From positions 62,001 to 126,000 of the forward strand of contig NZ_LOPW02000010.1 in assembly GCF_001469875.2 (NCBI RefSeq): 64,000 nt of DNA. The letters run 5' to 3'. Below the pieces are notes generated by a model. That model saw nothing but the letters and a program-made list of their open reading frames with translations. It had not been told where the DNA came from and did no database searches. Of this stretch, positions 26,298-33,745 are shown piece by piece; positions within the stretch are counted from its first letter, which is position 1, and every line of letters begins with the position of its first letter. The translations under genes and the position numbers were made by a program. This DNA comes from Haloferax marisrubri. GTDB lineage: Archaea > Halobacteriota > Halobacteria > Halobacteriales > Haloferacaceae.

Positions 26298-28076
26298 TCA
26301 GTCGTCGCTCGTGATGGGCGTGCCGTCGCCGTGCGTCGGCGCGGGACTCGCGTCGAGGCTGTCGTCGTCGGCGTAGGGGTACCACGTGCGCTTCGTGTTG
26401 TGCATCATCGGGTCCTCGTAGCTGGTCTCTTCGGGTTCGACCAGTTCGGCGAGGTCCTCCTCGTCCGTCCGGGCGACAAACTCACGGAACGTCTCGTCGC
26501 CCTCGCGGCGCTCCTCGAAGTTCGCGAGCAGGTTCTTGATTGCGCCCGGCACCTCGTCGACGGGGACGCGCTGGGTGACCCACTCGGCGAAGTTCGGGTT
26601 CTCGCCGAGGCCGCCGCCGAGACCGATGTCGAGCGCCTCGACCGGCTCGCCGTCCTTGCGGGTCTTCATGCCGCGGAGGCTGATGTCGGCAATCTGCGGC
26701 TGCGCGCAGGAGGCCGTACAGCCCGAGAGGTGGATGTGGAAGTCCTCGACGCCCGCGGGGAGTTCGACGTTCTCCTTGAGCCAGCGGGCGTAGCGGACCT
26801 GCCGGTTCTTCGTCTCCACGATGGAGAGCGAACAGAACTCGGTGCCCGTACAGGCGATGGAGCCGCGCATGAACGGGTGCGGGTCGGGCGAGTAGTGGTC
26901 GAGGAGGTCCTCGTCCTGCAGCGCGTCGAGTTTCTCCTCGGGAACGTCGGTGATGATGACGTTCTGGCGCTGCGTGATGCGAACCTCGCCGGAGCCGTAC
27001 TCGTCGGCGATGCGGGCGAGTTCCTTCGTGTCGTCGACGCCCATGCGGCCGACGAGCACGTCGAGTCCGACGTAGTAGTTGCCGTCGGCCTGTTCGTGGA
27101 TGCCGACGTGGTCGGAGTGACCGCCATCGGCGTAGCCGGAGTTGTAGGAGTACTCCGAGCGCAGGTCGTCGCCGGCGGTCTCCAGTTCGAAGTCGACGTA
27201 CTCCTCCTGGAGGACGTTGCGGAACTTCTCCGCGCCCCACTCGTCCATCAGGAACTTGATGCGGGCGTTGTAGCGGTTGTCGCGGTCGCCGTTGTCGCGG
27301 AACAGCGCGGAGATGGCTCCCGAGACCTCGGCGGCCTGCTCGGGCGTCACGAACACGTCGATGTCGCGGGCGAGCCGCGGCTCGTTACGCGAGAGGCCAC
27401 CGCCGATGCGGATGTTGAAGCCCTTCGTCTCCTCGCCGTCTATCTCCTTGGTCGCGGGTTCGAGCGCGAGGTCGTTGATGTCGCCCTGTCCGCAGCCCTC
27501 GCGGCAGCCGGTGATAGAGACCTTCCACTTGCGCGGGAGGTTCGAGTGGTCGTCGTTGCCCTTGAACGTCTCGTTGAGCTCCATCGCGACGGGGAGCGCG
27601 TCGACGTGCTCGTGTTTGTCCTTGCCGGCGACGGGACAGCCGACGATGTTGCGCCACGAGTCACCGCAGGCCTGTTGCGTCGAGAGACCGACCGATTCGA
27701 GCTTCTCGAAGATTTCCGGGATGTCCTCCAGTTTGATCCAGTGGAGCTGAATCGACTGGCGGGTCGTCCAGTCGACGTAGCCGTTGCCGAAGATGGGGTT
27801 CTCGGCGGGGCCGCGGGCGTACTCGTCGGCGACCTCCGCGACGACTTCGGTCTGGCCGGGCGTCAGCACGCCGTTCGGCGTCCCGATGCGCATCATGAAG
27901 TAGCTCTCTTGGCCGTTGCGCTGGTGGTACAGTCCCCACCATTTGAAGCGCTCGAACCAGGCGTCTCGCTCGTCTTCCGGGATGGTGTCCCAGCCCTGCT
28001 CGGCGAATTCGAGCAGGTGCTCTCGTATCTCGTTACCGTAGACCTCCGACTTCCAGCGTTCGACGTCCGTGGGCAT
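26298..28076 (-). CDS. nirA: ferredoxin-dependent nitrite/sulfite reductase
   Basis: 592 residues, siroheme-[4Fe-4S] assimilatory reductase. It has two ferredoxin-like half domains each followed by a siroheme/Fe-S domain. In the first, SITGCREGCGQGDIND; in the second, the cluster ligands CTGTEFC and SGCTASCAQPQI, the four-cysteine set of active enzymes. Nitrite (to ammonium) is preferred because the sequence resembles Haloferax NirA/NasD, but sulfite cannot be excluded. No nitrate reductase, nitrate transporter or siroheme synthase gene lies next to it. A GC-rich leader and an ATG 88 bases from the next gene suggest its own promoter. Confidence 0.88.
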   Translation of the reverse strand: MPTDVERWKSEVYGNEIREHLLEFAEQGWDTIPEDERDAWFERFKWWGLYHQRNGQESYFMMRIGTPNGVLTPGQTEVVAEVADEYARGPAENPIFGNGYVDWTTRQSIQLHWIKLEDIPEIFEKLESVGLSTQQACGDSWRNIVGCPVAGKDKHEHVDALPVAMELNETFKGNDDHSNLPRKWKVSITGCREGCGQGDINDLALEPATKEIDGEETKGFNIRIGGGLSRNEPRLARDIDVFVTPEQAAEVSGAISALFRDNGDRDNRYNARIKFLMDEWGAEKFRNVLQEEYVDFELETAGDDLRSEYSYNSGYADGGHSDHVGIHEQADGNYYVGLDVLVGRMGVDDTKELARIADEYGSGEVRITQRQNVIITDVPEEKLDALQDEDLLDHYSPDPHPFMRGSIACTGTEFCSLSIVETKNRQVRYARWLKENVELPAGVEDFHIHLSGCTASCAQPQIADISLRGMKTRKDGEPVEALDIGLGGGLGENPNFAEWVTQRVPVDEVPGAIKNLLANFEERREGDETFREFVARTDEEDLAELVEPEETSYEDPMMHNTKRTWYPYADDDSLDASPAPTHGDGTPITSDD

Positions 28077-28164
28077 TCGTATGAATGTCCATATACGTGC
28101 CCACGTAAGGCCCCGAGCGTACCGTCAACCCTTCCCGGTGCTGCCCAAAAGAGGAGAATGTTGC

Positions 28165-28488
28165 CTATTCGTCGTCGTCGCCGCGTCGAACCGGGAGGAC
28201 GACCCGCTCGCGGTCGATATCGACGAATTCGCCCTCGCGGAGCCTGCCGACCGGAACCCAGCCAGGCACGCCCGTCTGGCCGCAGGCGATACACTGGCCG
28301 TACACCTTCGCGGAGACGGTTCTGCCGTCCGCACCGACGTCGAGAACGTTCTCGACGACGAAGTCGGGAAGCTCGCACCCACAGAATGACGGGTCGTCGA
28401 GCCGCCAGAGTTCGCTCACGCTCACTTCTCTGGCGTCGTTCACGGAGACCCACGCCCCGTCGTCGAGGACGCGCAGGGAGACGCTCAT
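28165..28488 (-). CDS. small four-cysteine protein of unknown function
   Basis: 107 residues. Two cysteine pairs, FCGCELPDF (about 36-38) and QCIACGQTG (about 66-69), could form one zinc site; the rest is beta-rich and ends with a basic-acidic tail. Family not recognised. It is on the same strand as the nitrite/sulfite reductase, ending 88 bases downstream of... its own start side, so it precedes that gene in transcription and could be co-transcribed. Role unknown. Confidence 0.7.
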   Translation of the reverse strand: MSVSLRVLDDGAWVSVNDAREVSVSELWRLDDPSFCGCELPDFVVENVLDVGADGRTVSAKVYGQCIACGQTGVPGWVPVGRLREGEFVDIDRERVVLPVRRGDDDE

Positions 28489-28706
28489 ACCTCACCTTCC
28501 GCGCTCTGGCTACCTATGCTGGGTGGCGTCCGCAATCCCCGCGGGGGAGCGCGACGCGCGTTTTGGCGGTCGTTCCGGCGTAGTCGTGCGATTGTGGCCG
28601 AAATCGACCGTCAGAGGTAGGGGCAACCCGTTCCGGTAGCCGGGAGTGGGGGTACACATTACAGGTGCGGATTCCCTTATGCGGGTCCGGCCGGTACGTG
28701 GTGGTG

Positions 28707-28796
28707 ATGAGTGACCACCGCACCGCCGTCCGACAACACGCCTCCGCCGACGTCGCCCCAGAGCTGTTCGAACAGTCGCAGGAGGGTGACGCATGA
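28707..28796 (+). CDS. 29-residue micro-protein, coupled to the next ORF
   Basis: Frame from ATG 28707: MSDHRTAVRQHASADVAPEL... ending EGDA. Its TGA overlaps the next ATG as ATGA, the arrangement of translationally coupled genes. A TATA-like CCCTTATGC lies about 30 bases upstream. Too short for family recognition. Support comes from the overlap and promoter only. Confidence 0.45.
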   Translation: MSDHRTAVRQHASADVAPELFEQSQEGDA

Positions 28797-28963
28797 CCGG
28801 CGAGGCAGAACTCGAACCCGAACTCGACCGCGAGGCCGACGCCGAGGCCGACCCGTCAACCGAGACGGACGAAGAAGACCCCACGGCCCACCTCAAGGAC
28901 CTCGAAGACGGCGCGGGCTGTACCGAAATCTGGTCGCACCTCTCGGAGTCCCGCGAGGAGTAA
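28793..28963 (+). CDS. 56-residue acidic small protein
   Basis: Starts 4 bases inside the preceding micro-ORF (ATGA). The first 30 residues are extremely acidic (ELEPELDREADAEADP), then DPTAHLKDLEDGAGCTEIW and SHLSESREE, a segment I believe recurs at the C-terminus of several small haloarchaeal proteins. One cysteine. No membrane segment. Function unknown. Confidence 0.6.
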   Translation: MTGEAELEPELDREADAEADPSTETDEEDPTAHLKDLEDGAGCTEIWSHLSESREE

Positions 28964-29134
28964 CCGCCCGCCGACCGCCCGTAATCGGTCGCCGTCAGCG
29001 ACCCCCCCGCCCTCTGCCGTCCCTCGTTTGCGGGCCTCCAGCTACTTGCTCGTATTCTGCCCGCCGACCGCTCGCGCGCGAATCTCGCCTCTCGGGGGGA
29101 CGTTTTTAAGGCCGAACGCGTTACCGACTCGTAG

Positions 29135-29806
29135 ATGACGAACGACGAACGCCGAACGACCGAGGTTCCGGCCGACCGACGGGAACCGGTCGGTGAACCG
29201 GTCGTCCGCGGCGACCCCGCCGTCACGGGCGACCGCGCCCGCGAGGCCGTCGGCTTCGACCCCACCGACCCCGACAGCCTCGCCGAGGCCGCCAGAACGG
29301 TCCGCTCGTTCTCCGAGTCCACCGCCGGCGACGACGACCACGTGTTCATGCTTCGCGGCGCGGCCGCTTGTGCCGCGCTCGTCCGCGGCGTCGGCTCCTA
29401 CAAGCGCGCCGCCGAGCGCGCCGGCGGCGACGTGTCGGTCTCCTTCATCCGCAAGTGGGCCCGGGTCCACGACCTCCCGCAGTCGGTCCGCCGGCACGTC
29501 GCCCGCGGCCGCATCGCCCCCACGGCCGCCAAGCACATCGCCCGCGTCTCGGGCGACGCCAGACTCCACCTCGCGTGGGCGACGCTCGACGCCGGCCTGA
29601 CCGTGCGCGAGGTCCGCCGCCTCGCCAGCGAGGTCAACGACGGCACGCCCGCCGTGGACGCGCTCTCCGCCCACGGCGTCGATATCGGCACGCTCGACGT
29701 GACGCTCCCGCCCGACGTCTACCTCGAACTCCGCCGCCGCGCCTCGCTCGAAGACACCGCTCCCGGCGACGTGGTCGCGGACGCCCTCGACGACTATCTC
29801 GACTGA
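29135..29806 (+). CDS. ParB/KorB-like HTH protein with C-terminal RHH-like tail
   Basis: 223 residues. The middle (about 70-165) contains a predicted HTH pair: ALVRGVGSYKRAAERAGG and VSFIRKWARVHDLPQSVRR, then ARGRIAPTAAKHIARVSGD, a pattern seen in ParB/KorB-type HTH domains. The C-terminus (about 188-223) VTLPPDVYLELRRRASLE plus a closing helix resembles a CopG/ribbon-helix-helix unit. So it is a DNA-binding protein by inference, target unknown; no ParA gene is adjacent. TATA-like TTTTTAAG lies 28 bases before the ATG, giving a nearly leaderless mRNA. The stop overlaps the convergent M20 gene by 13 bases. Confidence 0.75.
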   Translation: MTNDERRTTEVPADRREPVGEPVVRGDPAVTGDRAREAVGFDPTDPDSLAEAARTVRSFSESTAGDDDHVFMLRGAAACAALVRGVGSYKRAAERAGGDVSVSFIRKWARVHDLPQSVRRHVARGRIAPTAAKHIARVSGDARLHLAWATLDAGLTVREVRRLASEVNDGTPAVDALSAHGVDIGTLDVTLPPDVYLELRRRASLEDTAPGDVVADALDDYLD

Positions 29807-31047
29807 AGGAACCGCGTCGCCGTCTCGCGAATCACGTCCCGCGCCACCTCGACTTCTTCCCACTCGACCGTCTCGTCCGGAAAGTGCGCTTGGTCGATGT
29901 CGCCCGGCCCGAACAGCACCGTCGGGATACCCGCTTCGACGTAGTGCCGCGAGTCCGCTCCGTAGGTCGCGCCGACGGGGTCGTCGTCGCGGCCGTCGGC
30001 CCGGAGCGCCGCGCGCAGCGACTCCACGACCGGTTCGTCGGCGTCGATTTCGGCCGGTTCGAACTGCACCGAAAACCGCTCGAACGCCGGCGGGTGCGCC
30101 GAGAGCCACTCGTCGTCGGCGACGACGCGCGACAGTCGTTCCTCGAACGCGGCTTCGACCTCGGCGACGGTCTCGCCCGGCGCGACGCCGAGTCGCCACT
30201 CCGCGGTGAGCGTCCCCGCGACGCTCGACGCCCACGTTCCCGCCTCGACGCGGCCGACGCAGACGGGCCACGGAATCGGGTAGTCGTACAGCGGGTGCGA
30301 GACCGCGTCGGTCCGCTCCGCTTCGAGGTCGAAGAACGCCTCCCGAATCGCCTCGAACTTCTCGATGACGTCCACCCCGCGCCACCGCGAGGCGGCGTGC
30401 GCCGTGCGCCCGGTCAGTCGGAGTCGCTTCATGACCGACCCCTCGGTGGCGACGACCGGCTTCAGCCGCGTCGGTTCGGCGACGAGCGCGGCGTCCCGCT
30501 CGAACGGATAGGGGTTTTCGAGCGCGGCCGCCGCGGCCCCGATGCCGCCTTCCTCCTCGCCGACGACGCTCTCCACGACGACCTGCCCGTCGAGGTCGAT
30601 GTCGCCCGCTTCGACGGCGTCTCGGAGGTCGAGCGCCGCGAAGACGCACGCCGCGACCCCCGCTTTCATGTCGGCCGCGCCGCGGGCGCTGACGGTGCCG
30701 GCCTCGTCGTCCCAGTCGGGTAAAAACGGGTCGTGAGACCACAGCTCTCTGTCGGCGGGCACCACGTCCACGTGGCCGTCGAGGACGAGCGTCGGGCCCG
30801 CGTCGGGGTCGCCGAACTCGACCACGCCGGCGACGCTCGGGCGGTTCGCCGTGTCGATGTCGTCGGGGTCGTCGGGGTCGTCGGGGAACGACGGGTGCTC
30901 GGCCAGACGCGCCGGGTCGGCGGTCCACTCGTAGGTGTCGAAGCCGAAGTCGTGCAGTCGGTTTTTGACCCACTGCTGGGCCGGGGCCTCGGCGCGGGCG
31001 ACGCTCTCGAACCGGAGCAGCGCGTCCACGAAGTCGCGAAGGTCCAT
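29794..31047 (-). CDS. M20-family metallopeptidase/deacylase (ArgE/DapE type)
   Basis: 417 residues. Metal-site blocks: DGHVDVVPAD (first His), GAADMKAG (bridging Asp), GEEEGGIG (catalytic Glu and ligand), AEPTRLK, then the lid/dimerisation domain (about 200-310), and the final GPGDIDQAHFPDE with the last His. This fits ArgE/DapE/CPG2-like hydrolases acting on N-acyl amino acids or dipeptides; the exact substrate is unclear. The ATG at 31047 (MDLRDFVDALL) is chosen because longer versions run across the tRNA promoter. It is convergent with the HTH protein. Confidence 0.88.
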   Translation of the reverse strand: MDLRDFVDALLRFESVARAEAPAQQWVKNRLHDFGFDTYEWTADPARLAEHPSFPDDPDDPDDIDTANRPSVAGVVEFGDPDAGPTLVLDGHVDVVPADRELWSHDPFLPDWDDEAGTVSARGAADMKAGVAACVFAALDLRDAVEAGDIDLDGQVVVESVVGEEEGGIGAAAAALENPYPFERDAALVAEPTRLKPVVATEGSVMKRLRLTGRTAHAASRWRGVDVIEKFEAIREAFFDLEAERTDAVSHPLYDYPIPWPVCVGRVEAGTWASSVAGTLTAEWRLGVAPGETVAEVEAAFEERLSRVVADDEWLSAHPPAFERFSVQFEPAEIDADEPVVESLRAALRADGRDDDPVGATYGADSRHYVEAGIPTVLFGPGDIDQAHFPDETVEWEEVEVARDVIRETATRFLQSR

Positions 31048-31115
31048 ATTGTGGGGGACGGGAACGGGGTACAAAGCAGGAGGGGGCGGCGAAAATAAAC
31101 GCTTATCAGTATCCC

Positions 31116-31126
31116 CACTTAAGAAA
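31116..31126 (+). promoter_or_regulatory. TATA-like element of the tRNA-Lys gene
   Basis: CACTTAAGAAA is located shortly before the mature tRNA 5' end, in AT-rich DNA between two GC-rich genes. Confidence 0.45.
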
Positions 31127-31133
31127 TCGCTGA

Positions 31134-31241
31134 GGGCTGGTAGCTCAGTTAGGCAGAGCGTCTGGCTTTTAGCGGGACTACGCGAGTCGCGTGGTTTCGG
31201 AAGACACCAGACGGTCGGGGGTTCAAGTCCCTCCCAGCCCG
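31134..31241 (+). tRNA. tRNA-Lys (anticodon UUU) with a 34-base intron
   Basis: Cloverleaf fully read: acceptor GGGCTGG/CCAGCCC, D stem GCTC/GAGC, anticodon stem TCTGG/CCAGA, T stem GGGGG/CCCTC with loop TTCAAGT, discriminator G. Anticodon TTT is at 31168-31170. The intron, 31172-31205, starts after position 37. A canonical bulge-helix-bulge forms: central helix CTTT (31166-31169) with GAAG (31200-31203), 3-base bulges TAG and ACA, and a long intron hairpin closed by CGCG-AGT-CGCG. Cutting inside each bulge after base 2 gives exactly these ends. CCA is not encoded. Confidence 0.95.
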
Positions 31242-31388
31242 TTTCTGCGACGAACTTCGTGCGGAGTGACGCTGTTCTTCCAACTTCTACGTCAGCGAGC
31301 GACAGCATCCCCGGGCTGTCTTTCGAACCGCGTTGACTACTTTCACTCTGTACCTGCCGTTCTTTCCAAACAGAATCCTTGTGGAGCT

Positions 31389-31823
31389 ATGGACGAGATT
31401 AGTCACCCAAAGCAACGGGGACAGTGTAGTGAGGCAGCGATTCTCTTCGAATTCACTCGCCGTGGAGTCACCGTATTAGAGCCATTTGGTGACAACGAAC
31501 GGTACGATTTCGTCGTCGAAATCGCTGGTACATTCTATCGTGTTCAAGTGAAGACTGGCCGGTTGACCAATGGGCGAGTTCAGTTTGAAACTCGTAGCTC
31601 AGGTACCCTAACTCGACGAGTCAAAAAAGAGGGATATGACGGGCAGATAGACATCTTCGCGGTTTACGCTCCTGAGATTGAGGAATCGTATATCGTACCA
31701 ATTAACGAAGCGCCGAAAACATCCATGGGTCTCCGTGTTGAACAAGCACGCAAGAAGTCTCCAAACGTCAATTGGGCTGATGAGTTCGAACTCGACAGCT
31801 GGGTTAACAGCGTCCGGGCGTAG
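31389..31823 (+). CDS. PD-(D/E)XK nuclease-like protein (intron-endonuclease type)
   Basis: 144 residues. The order GQCSEAAILFEFTRRG, then EPFGDNERYDFVVEIAG, then YRVQVKTGRL fits the PD-(D/E)XK core: N-terminal Glu, Asp in YDFVVE, and QVKTG supplying the catalytic Lys. It closely resembles the family of group I intron-associated homing-type endonucleases (I-Ssp6803I-like), which also occurs as free-standing genes in archaea. DNA composition is visibly AT-richer than both flanks, and it sits 147 bases after a tRNA gene, so horizontal acquisition is likely. The C-terminal helices are normal. Start ATG at MDEISHPK. Confidence 0.8.
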   Translation: MDEISHPKQRGQCSEAAILFEFTRRGVTVLEPFGDNERYDFVVEIAGTFYRVQVKTGRLTNGRVQFETRSSGTLTRRVKKEGYDGQIDIFAVYAPEIEESYIVPINEAPKTSMGLRVEQARKKSPNVNWADEFELDSWVNSVRA

Positions 31824-31829
31824 GCTGTG

Positions 31830-31970
31830 TCATTCCTTTCGTATCTCTGCTTGTAGCGGCGGTTCTAACACCGCAAGCTCGTAGTACTCACCTCCCTTTC
31901 GAAACCCGAGCACCACCTCGTCAACGTCCGTCTGTTCCCCCAGAGTTAAACGAAAACACTCGTCTGACAT
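31830..31970 (-). CDS. 46-residue orphan small protein in the AT-rich patch
   Basis: Frame from ATG 31970: MSDECFRLTLGEQTDVDEVV, then a GFRKGGEYYELAVLEPP segment and a short helix to the stop. It shares the lower GC of the nuclease-like gene and is convergent with it, 7 bases apart. A TATA-like GATATAGTTG lies about 35 bases upstream on the minus strand. Looks like a small beta hairpin protein; family not recognised. Confidence 0.5.
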   Translation of the reverse strand: MSDECFRLTLGEQTDVDEVVLGFRKGGEYYELAVLEPPLQAEIRKE

Positions 31971-32063
31971 CGATAGTCCCTGCACACATGTTACTGACCC
32001 AACTATATCTTGGTTTGGGCAGATACCGACCGTGAACCTCCGAAACTGGGGGTGTGTGGCTTT

Positions 32064-32375
32064 TCAGCCCTGTTTGAACACGACGCCGCCGCCGGTCTTC
32101 GGATAGGTCCACTCGACGTTGTCGTACGGACAGCCGTAGCGGCAGGTCCCGCACTCCAGACAGTTCTCGTAGGCGATAGACGGCACGCCGTCGCCGTCCG
32201 GGTCGACCGTCCAGACCGCGGCCGGACAGACCGACGTGCACTCGTTGGTGGTGCAGTCGGCGCAGACGTCCGGGTTCTCGACGCCGAGGTGTGACTCGCC
32301 GGCGTCGCGGTACTTGACCGTGTACAGACGGTCTTCGATGCTCACGTCGGGGACGTGGGGTTGTGCGGTGCTCAT
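32064..32375 (-). CDS. fixX: FixX-type ferredoxin
   Basis: 103 residues, 4Fe-4S ferredoxin-like subunit of the FixABCX complex. Cluster cysteines: CADCTTNECTSVCP (about 54-67) and CLECGTCRYGCP (about 88-99). It overlaps the end of fixC by 4 bases (ATGA), so translation is coupled. It is the last gene of the fixA-fixB-fixC-fixX operon. It is thought to carry electrons with FixC to the quinone pool. ATG MSTAQPHVP is chosen; a longer frame would invade fixC. Confidence 0.92.
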   Translation of the reverse strand: MSTAQPHVPDVSIEDRLYTVKYRDAGESHLGVENPDVCADCTTNECTSVCPAAVWTVDPDGDGVPSIAYENCLECGTCRYGCPYDNVEWTYPKTGGGVVFKQG

Positions 32376-33745
32376 GATAACATCCTCCGGAAGCGCCAGG
32401 CGCGTTTCGCCGCGCCGAACCACCCGCCCGCGGCGGCGACGAGGTGGTCGCGGGCCGCGCCGGTGTGTTCGTCTTTCGACGTGCGGTCCATCTTGAAGTA
32501 CTCCGTCTCGGCGCTGGCCAGGGCGCGCGGTAGGTCCTCGAAGAGGAACTGTCGGTCCGCCGCGATGGTCCGCTGGAACCAGTCGTAGTGGCGGAGGTTC
32601 TCGACCACGAACGATTGGTCGAGGTCGCGCGCGTAGGCGGCGAGCGCCTCGGCGTCACTTCGGCCGTCCGCCAGCGCGGCCGCGATGGCCTTGCCGGCGT
32701 GGTAGCCGCTTTCGACGGCCATGTTCGTCCCTTCGAGGTGGACGCCGCTGTTCAGCACGAGGCCGGCGGCGTCGCCGACGACGACCGCCCCGTCGTGGAC
32801 GAGGTCGGGCATCGCGCGAGCGCCGCCCTCGGGGACGACGTGCGCGCTGTACTCGATGCGGCGGCCGCCGCGGATGAGCGGGGCGACCGCCGGGTGCGAC
32901 TCGAAGGCGTCGAGCGTCGCCTCGGGCGTCTGGCCGGCCGCGGCGTCTTCGACGCGGTAGACGACCCCGACGCTCACGGAGCGCTTGTTCGTGTAGACGA
33001 AGCCGCCGCCGACTGCCTCGCCGACGGCACCCTCGCCGAAGTACTGGTAGGCCGCGCCGGCGTCGCCGTCGAGGCGGAAGCGGTCGTCGATGGTGTCGCG
33101 GTCGAGTTTGAACACCTCTTTGACCGACACCGCGACTTCCTCGCGCTCGGGACGTTCCTTGAGGTCAGCGCCCTCGGTCACGAGCGAGTTCGCGCCCTCG
33201 GCGAGGACGACGACCGGGGCGTGAATCTCTCCGTCCGGGCGGTCCGTCGTCACGCCGACGATAGCGCCGCCGTCGCGGAGGAGTCCCGTGACCGTCGTCT
33301 CGGTGACGAGCGTCACGCCGGCCTCGACCGCCTGCTTCGCGAACCACTCGTCGAACCGCCGTCTGAGGACGGTGTAGGAGTCGTTGTGGGGGTCGTCGCG
33401 CCACGCGCCGGGGCGCATCGACATCGCGGTCTCGTCGCCGTCCGACGAGAGTATCGAGAAGCGCTTCTCGGCGATGTAGCGTTCGAGCGGCGCGCCGTCG
33501 ATATCGACTAACTCCCGAATCGTCGGCGTGTAGAGCACGCCGCCGAAGACGTTCTTCGTCCCCGGTGCGGGGCCGCGTTCGAGCATCAGCACGTCGAGGC
33601 CGTCGCGGGCCATCGTCAGCGCCGCGGCGGTGCCGGCCAGCCCGGCACCGACGACGACGGCGTCGAACGCGTCGTCGTAGTTCGGCGTCTCCGTCTGGAG
33701 CGCCGGGCGTTGCAGGCCGCCCGCCGTGGTCGTCTCGTGGCTCAT
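32372..33745 (-). CDS. fixC: FixC-type ETF:quinone oxidoreductase flavoprotein
   Basis: 457 residues. FAD-binding GAGLAGTAAALTMARDGLDV at the N-terminus, FGGVLYTPTIRELV, and the conserved GDAAGLVLNSGVHLEGTNMA second FAD motif of the FixC/ETF-QO family; the C-terminus ends with a basic amphipathic segment (AKRAWRFRRML) that may contact the membrane. It lacks the C-terminal Fe-S domain of ETF-QO, which is provided here by FixX. It overlaps fixB by 4 bases. Predicted to reduce menaquinone during electron bifurcation. Confidence 0.93.
   Translation of the reverse strand: MSHETTTAGGLQRPALQTETPNYDDAFDAVVVGAGLAGTAAALTMARDGLDVLMLERGPAPGTKNVFGGVLYTPTIRELVDIDGAPLERYIAEKRFSILSSDGDETAMSMRPGAWRDDPHNDSYTVLRRRFDEWFAKQAVEAGVTLVTETTVTGLLRDGGAIVGVTTDRPDGEIHAPVVVLAEGANSLVTEGADLKERPEREEVAVSVKEVFKLDRDTIDDRFRLDGDAGAAYQYFGEGAVGEAVGGGFVYTNKRSVSVGVVYRVEDAAAGQTPEATLDAFESHPAVAPLIRGGRRIEYSAHVVPEGGARAMPDLVHDGAVVVGDAAGLVLNSGVHLEGTNMAVESGYHAGKAIAAALADGRSDAEALAAYARDLDQSFVVENLRHYDWFQRTIAADRQFLFEDLPRALASAETEYFKMDRTSKDEHTGAARDHLVAAAGGWFGAAKRAWRFRRMLS

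Noticed and set aside
26331-28583. A plus-strand open frame of 750 codons opposite the nitrite/sulfite reductase
   Set aside because: Shadow of a well-supported gene; Val/Asp/Arg-rich translation without motifs.
29135-29806. ParA/ParB partition locus or plasmid origin
   Set aside because: Only a ParB/KorB-like HTH is seen; no ParA, no replication protein and no iteron repeats nearby.
31134-31988. tRNA-Lys as integration site with duplicated tRNA 3' end (att)
   Set aside because: No second copy of the tRNA 3' sequence was found in the next kilobase.
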